The notes beneath the pieces are model-generated. The model was not told the origin of the DNA. It made no database searches and saw only the letters and a program-made list of their open reading frames with translations. This document shows positions 1 through 5,731 of a DNA stretch of 5,731 nucleotides, piece by piece. How positions within the stretch are numbered: the first letter of the stretch is position 1; each line of letters begins with the position of its first letter. A program made the translations under genes and the position numbers. The stretch is from Rickettsia typhi (GTDB lineage: Bacteria; Pseudomonadota; Alphaproteobacteria; Rickettsiales; UBA1997), in contig CAMDGT010000084.1 of the NCBI GenBank assembly GCA_945898025.1, positions 1 through 5,731 on the forward strand, given 5' to 3'.

Positions 1-120
1 TTTATCAAGGACAATACCATTAAAAATAAAGTCTTTGAAACATTAAAAAATCTTGAAGATGAGGTTTGTGAGTTTATTAAGAATTTAACTGAGGAAGTTG
101 TTTTTGGAATTTGTAAGTAA
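1..120 (+). CDS. C-terminal end of a probable IS630-family transposase (5' part outside window)
   Basis: Frame 1 is open from the window edge to a TAA at 118-120 and gives 39 residues. They are rich in Lys, Asn, Glu and Phe, with a core reading KNKVFETLKNLEDEVCEF followed by IKNLTEE. From memory, this pattern (a short 'IKNK' stretch, then a helix with 'LEDxxxxFIxNL') resembles the last helices of IS630-family DDE transposases, downstream of the catalytic Glu. The catalytic motifs would lie to the left and cannot be seen, so activity cannot be judged. After the TAA the same frame stays open for another 21 codons to a TAA at 184-186, so the stop could be slightly early. No terminal inverted repeat can be defined with only one end present. 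The assignment rests on a short stretch. A fragment of another Lys/Glu-rich protein is the alternative. Confidence 0.45.
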   Translation, partial: FIKDNTIKNKVFETLKNLEDEVCEFIKNLTEEVVFGICK

Positions 121-210
121 GTGGGTGTTTTCAAGTTAAAATGGTATAACCTCTCAGGTTTACGACCAATACAAATTAACAATTAAACCAATAAAGTGCA
201 ACAGCTAATT

Positions 211-281
211 TCTTGAAAAAACCTTGAAAAACCCCCTAAAAAACCTTAAAAAAACCCCTTAAAAAACCCTTAAAAAACCCT
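211..281. repeat. Degenerate ~11-bp tandem repeat of phased A-tracts
   Basis: Six consecutive units of 10-12 bp follow a pattern close to CCCTTAAAAAA and begin at 211, 222, 232, 244, 255 and 267. A partial CCCT ends the array at 281. Each unit has a run of 5-7 A residues on the + strand, preceded by a C-rich and T-containing step. Spacing averages about 11 bp, close to one helical turn. A-tracts spaced like this are known to cause intrinsic DNA curvature. The array lies between the transposase remnant and thiC. Whether it belongs to the insertion sequence, the thiC control region or neither cannot be decided from one copy. The units are too short and lack spacers, so this is not a CRISPR array. 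Confidence 0.8.
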
Positions 282-334
282 GTGTACAAAAGGTTTAGAG
301 CTGAATTATTTGAGATTTAAGATTTTATGGAGCT

Positions 335-372
335 GGGGGTGAATTTTTATAGGTGCCCTCTTTTTATTTTTT
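335..372 (+). terminator. Possible terminator or attenuator hairpin upstream of thiC
   Basis: Bases 335-341 (GGGGGTG) can pair with 354-360 (TGCCCTC) to form a 7-bp stem around a 12-base loop. Three of the pairs are G-U. The stem is followed at once by TTTTTATTTTTT (361-372), which is the layout of a rho-independent terminator on the + strand. It could end transcription from the upstream insertion element, or act as an attenuator if the thiC promoter lies further left. The stem is weak because of the G-U pairs and wide loop, but it is a clear G/C island in an otherwise A/T-rich region. Confidence 0.35.
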
Positions 373-380
373 AGAATTTA

Positions 381-410
381 TTGAAATATAATTTAAATTA
401 ACATTAAACT
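381..410 (+). promoter_or_regulatory. Candidate sigma-70-type promoter for thiC
   Basis: TTGAAA (381-386) followed after 18 bp by TAAACT (405-410) is the best-spaced -35/-10 pair I can find before thiC. It lies downstream of the 335-372 hairpin and would leave a leader of roughly 80 bases. Several other TAATAT-like boxes occur in this AT-rich leader, and near-matches are expected by chance, so the assignment is weak. Confidence 0.22.
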
Positions 411-496
411 AATTTTTGATAAAATTAAGATTGAGTTATTAAAAAAATAATATATTTTTACCGTCCTAAAAAGAATAGAAATAACTAACTTACTAA

Positions 497-2350
<1,854 letters not shown>

Positions 2351-2371
2351 ACAAAATTGTTATAAAATATT

Positions 2372-2416
2372 AATTTAACAAGAAATCAGATAAAATCTGG
2401 CTTCTTGTTAAATTTT
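2372..2416. terminator. Bidirectional hairpin terminator between thiC and lpd
   Basis: AATTTAACAAGAA (2372-2384) is perfectly complementary to TTCTTGTTAAATT (2402-2414). An inner CAGAT/ATCTG stem (2387-2391 with 2395-2399) closes on an AAA loop, with one U-G pair and one A-C mismatch between the two stems. It sits in the short space between two convergent genes. A/T runs in the stem and flanks supply U-rich 3' ends on both strands, so it plausibly ends thiC and lpd transcripts alike. The T tract directly after the stem is short (TTTT, 2413-2416), so termination efficiency is uncertain, but the hairpin itself is unmistakable. Confidence 0.8.
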
Positions 2417-2452
2417 ATGATTAATTTTAAATATTGCTAAATAATAATATTT

Positions 2453-3856
2453 TTAGCTATGTATCGCTCTTTTATCTATTGCTAAGCAAGCTTCTTTAAC
2501 CGCTTCATTATAGGTTGGATGGGCATGACAAGTTCTTGCAATATCTTCAGCACTGCCTCCAAATTCAATTGCTACCGCAAGTTCATGAATTGTGTTACCA
2601 GCTTCTCTAGCGATAATGTGGGCACCTAGAATGCGATCGGTTGTAGCATCGGCAAGAATCTTTACAAAACCTTGATCATCAAATGTTGCCCTAGCCCTAG
2701 AATTTGCCATCATCGAAAATTTGCCAACCTTATAAGATACTCCATCTTTTTTTAATTCCTCTTCAGTTTTACCAACCGAAGCAACTTCTGGATAAGTATA
2801 GATAACATTAGGAATTGCATCATAATTGATATGCGGTTTTTGACCTGCAATAATTTCTGCCACTGCAACGCCTTCATCTTCAGCTTTATGAGCAAGCATA
2901 GGGCCGGTTGTGACATCCCCTATCACGAAAATATTGTCAATATTGGTTCTTAGGTGGTTATTTTCAATAAAACCTCTTTGATTAATTTTAACTCCAATAT
3001 TTTCAAGCCCTAAGCCCTCACTATTAGGCTTTCTGCCAATTGCGACTAAAACGACATCTGCTTGCAGAGTTTCTTTATTACCGCCATTCGCAGGCTCAAT
3101 TTCAACCATTGCACCATTTTTATTTTTCTTGACTTGCAAAACTTTGGTTGATAAACGAAATTTTAAACCCTGTTTTTCAAGAATTTTTTGGAAGTTTCTT
3201 GATATTTCGCTGTCCATCGCTGGGGTTATTTTATCAAGATATTCAATAACTTCGACTTTTGCACCAAAACGAGACCATACTGAACCAAGCTCTAAGCCAA
3301 TTACTCCAGCACCAATAATTATCATTTTTGCTGGCACTTTTTCTAAATCAAGGGCACCAGTTGAAGAAACGATGATTTTTTCATCAATTTCTACATTCGG
3401 TAATTTCGCCACTTCTGAACCAGTAGCAATAATAAAATATTTAGCATTAACAACTTCCTTAGAGCCGTCTAACTTTGTTAATTCAACAGTATTTTTATCG
3501 ATGAATTTTCCCACCCCTTCAAAATGAGAAACCTTATTTTTCTTGAATAAACCTGCAATACCGTTAGTTAAACCAGAAATTATTTCATTTTTATTTTCTA
3601 ATAATTTTTTAACATCAATTTTAGGCTTGTTAACAATGATTCCAAGCTTTTCAAATTGATGATGAGCATCATGAAATTTGTGAGAGATTTCTAACATTGC
3701 TTTTGAAGGTATGCAACCAACATTTAAGCAGGTTCCGCCAAGGGCTTTTCTTTTTTCAATACAAGCAGTTTTAAAGCCGAGTTGTGAAGCTCTAATAGAA
3801 GCAACATAACCACCGGGACCGCCACCAATAACGACGATATCAAAATTATTATTCAT
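2453..3856 (-). CDS. lpd: Dihydrolipoyl dehydrogenase (E3 subunit of 2-oxoacid dehydrogenase complexes)
   Basis: This cytoplasmic homodimeric flavoenzyme reoxidises the dihydrolipoyl groups of pyruvate and 2-oxoglutarate dehydrogenase (and glycine cleavage where present), passing electrons through FAD to NAD+. The 467 residues match the family length. The FAD-binding GGGPGG is at 11-16, and the redox-active disulfide Cys43/Cys48 lies in GGTCLNVGCIPSK (40-52). The NAD-binding GAGVIG is at 182-187, and the second FAD contact GDV has Asp314. The dimerisation domain ends with the catalytic HPTYNE pair His446 and Glu451. Nothing is missing. The N-terminus (NFDIVVIGGGPGGY) supports the ATG at 3854-3856, although no Shine-Dalgarno sequence precedes it. 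Wording around the disulfide and the NGIAGLFKKNKV segment is typical of the alphaproteobacterial/mitochondrial branch. No lipoyl domain is fused, and no E1 or E2 gene is adjacent. It is divergent from panC and convergent with thiC, so it is probably transcribed alone. Confidence 0.97.
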   Translation of the reverse strand: MNNNFDIVVIGGGPGGYVASIRASQLGFKTACIEKRKALGGTCLNVGCIPSKAMLEISHKFHDAHHQFEKLGIIVNKPKIDVKKLLENKNEIISGLTNGIAGLFKKNKVSHFEGVGKFIDKNTVELTKLDGSKEVVNAKYFIIATGSEVAKLPNVEIDEKIIVSSTGALDLEKVPAKMIIIGAGVIGLELGSVWSRFGAKVEVIEYLDKITPAMDSEISRNFQKILEKQGLKFRLSTKVLQVKKNKNGAMVEIEPANGGNKETLQADVVLVAIGRKPNSEGLGLENIGVKINQRGFIENNHLRTNIDNIFVIGDVTTGPMLAHKAEDEGVAVAEIIAGQKPHINYDAIPNVIYTYPEVASVGKTEEELKKDGVSYKVGKFSMMANSRARATFDDQGFVKILADATTDRILGAHIIAREAGNTIHELAVAIEFGGSAEDIARTCHAHPTYNEAVKEACLAIDKRAIHS

Positions 3857-3876
3857 AAGATACTATAAGTTAATTA

Positions 3877-3912
3877 AAAAAATTTTGGAAAAAATTTTGG
3901 AAAAAATTTTGG
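3877..3912. repeat. Three perfect 12-bp tandem repeats in the lpd/panC divergent spacer
   Basis: AAAAAATTTTGG occurs three times head to tail without a mismatch (3877-3888, 3889-3900, 3901-3912). Each unit is an A6T4 tract plus GG, and A/T tracts repeated near the helical period tend to curve DNA. The array lies in the 128-bp spacer between divergent lpd and panC, where both promoters should be. It begins 20 bp from the lpd start codon and ends 72 bp before the panC start. The last unit runs into TTGGCA (3909-3914), a near-consensus -35 box for panC, but no well-spaced -10 follows it. It may be a regulator site, a curvature element or simply a slippage product. Confidence 0.88.
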
Positions 3913-3984
3913 CAAGGTTACTAGCTTATAAGATTTTTTCAACTAATATTTTCTAAATTTTAATTAAAAATCATTATCAAACTT

Positions 3985-4881
3985 ATGAAAATTTGCCGTA
4001 ATATCAAAGAAATTCAGGCTTTTGTTGCAGAAAATAAAAATCAAAAAATTGCTCTTGTGCCAACAATGGGAGCTCTTCATCAAGGGCATTTAACTTTAGT
4101 TCAAGAGGCAAAAAAATATGCTAAAATAGTAATCGCAACAATTTTTGTTAACCCTCTACAATTCAACAATCAAGTAGATTTAACTAATTATCCTCGCAAT
4201 CAAGAGGCAGATTTTACAATGCTCGCGAAGCAAAAAGTTGATGCAGTTTTCGCACCTTTATCTAACGAAATTTACCCTCAAAAACTTAATTTTATACTAG
4301 AGCCAACTGCAATCGCCAATTGCTTATGCGGAAAATATCGCCCTAATCATTTTTCAGGAGTAGCAATTATAATTATTAAATTACTAAACCTTACCAAGCC
4401 AGATTTTGCAATATTTGGCGAAAAAGATTATCAACAATTTATGATTATTAAAAAATTAATAGATGATTTTAATTTCTCGACTCAAATCATTATGGCTAAA
4501 ACCGCAAGAGAAGAAAGCGGTTTAGCAATGTCTTCCCGCAATCAAAGGCTTTCAACTCAAGCAATTACTATTGCCCCAAATATTTTTAAGGCTCTTAATT
4601 CAATAAAAGACGATTTTAAGAATTTTTTATCTCAACCAAATTTTAATTCACAAAATTTTCTAAAAACAATCGAAGAATTATTAATTAACCAAAAAGAAAA
4701 CTTGATTAATAAAGGTTTTCAAGAGGTTGAATATCTTGAAATTCGCAATCAAAACTTTGAAGAATTAAAAGAAATAGTTGCAAAAAACTCTAACCCAAAC
4801 ACAATAGCATCAGAAAATTTAAGAATATTTATCGCCTTACACCTTGAATCCGTAAGGTTAATCGACAATATTTCAATCTAA
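3985..4881 (+). CDS. panC: Pantothenate synthetase (pantoate--beta-alanine ligase)
   Basis: PanC joins pantoate and beta-alanine using ATP, through a pantoyl-adenylate, to make pantothenate for coenzyme A in the cytoplasm. The 298-residue product is slightly longer than the usual ~280. The nucleotidyltransferase Rossmann domain has PTMGALHQGH at 26-35, with the HxGH-type ATP site at His32/His35. It continues with IFVNPLQF (53-60), a YPR block and KVDAVFAP. GEKDYQQ (145-151) and MSSRN (182-186, the KMSKS-like loop) complete the active site. The C-terminal domain ends with the family's VRLIDNI. The ATG at 3985 fits the expected N-terminus. No Shine-Dalgarno sequence is present, and the leader is almost pure A/T. 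The extra length appears to sit in the Asn/Phe/Lys-rich C-terminal domain (about residues 205-240). trmFO follows after 25 bp on the same strand, so the two may share a transcript. panB and panD are not adjacent. Confidence 0.97.
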   Translation: MKICRNIKEIQAFVAENKNQKIALVPTMGALHQGHLTLVQEAKKYAKIVIATIFVNPLQFNNQVDLTNYPRNQEADFTMLAKQKVDAVFAPLSNEIYPQKLNFILEPTAIANCLCGKYRPNHFSGVAIIIIKLLNLTKPDFAIFGEKDYQQFMIIKKLIDDFNFSTQIIMAKTAREESGLAMSSRNQRLSTQAITIAPNIFKALNSIKDDFKNFLSQPNFNSQNFLKTIEELLINQKENLINKGFQEVEYLEIRNQNFEELKEIVAKNSNPNTIASENLRIFIALHLESVRLIDNISI

Positions 4882-4888
4882 ATTCACA

Positions 4889-4906
4889 AAATTTTAATTA
4901 AAATTT
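4889..4906. repeat. 18-bp A/T palindrome directly before the trmFO start
   Basis: AAATTTTAATTAAAATTT is a perfect palindrome that ends at the base before the trmFO ATG. The first 15 bases also occur at 3955-3969, upstream of panC. It fills the position where a ribosome binding site would be expected, and no purine-rich Shine-Dalgarno sequence is present. In DNA this A/T-rich such a palindrome may arise by chance, and as RNA its hairpin would be weak. A regulatory role is not shown. Confidence 0.5.
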
Positions 4907-5731
4907 ATGACAAAAATTAATATTATTGGTGGGGGGCTCGCTGGCTCAGAATCAGCTTGGCAACTTGCAAAAAGGGGCTTTGAAGTAGAAATTTTTGAAA
5001 TGCGAAGCGAAACCGTTAAAACTTTTGCTCACCAAACCCCAGACCTCGCCGAACTAGTTTGCTCTAACTCCCTGAGAAGCGACGATATTAAAACCGCGAT
5101 TGGTATATTACATCAAGAAATGAGAATTCTTGATTCCCTAATAATGAGATCAGCAGATAAAAATTCAATTCCCGCCGGTTCAGCATTGGCAGTTGATAGA
5201 AAAGGTTTTTCTCAAATGATCGAAGACGAATTGCTAAAAACCAATAAAGTTAAAATCACCCGACAAGAAATCAGCGACATCAAGCTTAATAGCCAAGAAA
5301 ATGAAGTTTGGATTATTGCCAGTGGCCCACTAACTTCTAACCTGTTAAATCAACAAATTATTAAATATTCCGAACAAGAAAATCTTGCTTTTTTTGATGC
5401 TATCGCACCCATCATTTTTACAGATTCAATTAATTTTGATGTGGCATGGTTTCAATCTCGCTACGATAAAGGCAGTGGCAAAGATTACATTAACTGTCCA
5501 CTGAATGAAGAGCAATATAAAAACTTTATTAAGCAATTGCTTGATGCGGAAAAAACTGAATTTAAAGAATGGGAAAAATCAACCCCTTATTTTGACGGTT
5601 GCCTACCTATTGAAATAATGGCAGAAAGAGGCCACGAAACATTAAGATACGGGCCTATGAAGCCAGTTGGGCTTAGTAATCCTCACTTCCCCCCTATTCC
5701 ACCTAAAAAATTTAATCGCTCCTTTGCAGTA
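4907..5731 (+). CDS. trmFO: Folate/FAD-dependent tRNA (uracil-54-C5)-methyltransferase TrmFO, 3' end outside window
   Basis: TrmFO forms 5-methyluridine (ribothymidine) at position 54 of the tRNA T-loop, taking carbon from 5,10-methylenetetrahydrofolate and using reduced FAD. Translation from 4907 stays open for 275 codons to the window edge, about 60% of the usual ~440-470 residues. The N-terminus INIIGGGLAGSESAWQLAKRG carries the FAD-binding GGGLAG (8-13). It is followed by FEMR (30-33) and ELVCSNSLRS, with the conserved Cys52. YFDGCLPIEIMAERG contains the second conserved catalytic cysteine, Cys232. The later LRYGPMKPVGL stretch is also characteristic. These two cysteines and this wording separate it from the related MnmG. 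The ATG at 4907 gives the canonical N-terminus, 25 bp after panC. No Shine-Dalgarno sequence precedes it, but the start is convincing by protein homology. Its presence argues against a gammaproteobacterium, where TrmA does this job. Confidence 0.95.
   Translation, partial: MTKINIIGGGLAGSESAWQLAKRGFEVEIFEMRSETVKTFAHQTPDLAELVCSNSLRSDDIKTAIGILHQEMRILDSLIMRSADKNSIPAGSALAVDRKGFSQMIEDELLKTNKVKITRQEISDIKLNSQENEVWIIASGPLTSNLLNQQIIKYSEQENLAFFDAIAPIIFTDSINFDVAWFQSRYDKGSGKDYINCPLNEEQYKNFIKQLLDAEKTEFKEWEKSTPYFDGCLPIEIMAERGHETLRYGPMKPVGLSNPHFPPIPPKKFNRSFAV

Noticed and set aside
121..186. Continuation of the transposase frame beyond the TAA at 118-120
   Set aside because: Only 21 codons long with no recognisable family ending. 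An open stretch of this length can occur by chance, so it is noted but not annotated as coding.
211..281. Possible CRISPR-like array from the repeated A-tract units
   Set aside because: The units are only 10-12 bp, contiguous, degenerate and without spacers, so they form a tandem repeat.
335..360. G-rich/C-rich segment considered as the start of a TPP riboswitch
   Set aside because: The CUGAGA box and the downstream conserved segments of the THI element are absent, and the T-tract directly after the stem fits a terminator-like hairpin better.
3129..3527. Open reading frame of 132 codons on the + strand
   Set aside because: It lies entirely antisense within lpd, whose protein motifs are complete on the other strand. 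Its translation shows no family motif, and it is best explained as a shadow frame.
3909..3934. Promoter for panC built on TTGGCA (3909-3914) and TAAGAT (3929-3934)
   Set aside because: The spacing is only 14 bp and the -10 match is poor, so I did not list it as a promoter.
4889..4906. A/T palindrome considered as a terminator between panC and trmFO
   Set aside because: It contains no G-C pairs, has no loop or independent T-tract, and abuts the next start codon, so it is unlikely to stop transcription.

Overview
The window looks like a chromosomal stretch of a very AT-rich bacterium, most likely an alphaproteobacterium. The lipoamide dehydrogenase is of the alphaproteobacterial/mitochondrial type. 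The tRNA m5U54 enzyme is the folate-dependent TrmFO, which alphaproteobacteria have and gammaproteobacteria generally replace with TrmA. A likely IS630-type transposase tail, strongly A/T-biased codons and frequent strand switching between single genes would suit a host-associated or otherwise genome-reducing lineage (Rickettsiales or Holosporales-like). I cannot fix the order from sequence alone.

Layout. Positions 1-120 are the 3' end of a probable IS630-family transposase running in from the left. Positions 121-499 carry no gene. They hold a degenerate ~11-bp A-tract repeat (211-281), a G+C-richer hairpin followed by a T-rich tract (335-372) and the AT-rich leader of thiC. thiC (500-2329, +) is complete, and its stop codon lies inside a 21-bp in-frame tandem duplication. 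A long hairpin at 2372-2414 separates it from the convergent lpd gene (2453-3856, -). The divergent lpd/panC spacer (3857-3984) contains three perfect copies of a 12-bp A/T-tract repeat. panC (3985-4881, +) is complete and is followed after 25 bp by trmFO (4907 to the window edge, +), which is cut off at the right.

Function. The genes are core metabolism rather than one pathway. ThiC makes the pyrimidine half of thiamine, PanC makes pantothenate for coenzyme A, and Lpd is the E3 subunit of the 2-oxoacid dehydrogenase complexes. Those complexes use both thiamine diphosphate and CoA, so three of the four genes converge on the same enzymes, although their arrangement does not show co-regulation. 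TrmFO is a tRNA-modifying flavoenzyme. The partner genes for thiamine (thiE, thiD, thiG and others) and pantothenate (panB, panD) are not in the window.

I found no CRISPR array, tRNA, rRNA, defence or toxin module, and no convincing new system. The most noteworthy signals lie between genes: two separate A-tract repeat arrays with near-helical period, a thiC leader with no recognisable TPP riboswitch, four start codons with no Shine-Dalgarno sequence, and the duplicated thiC stop region.
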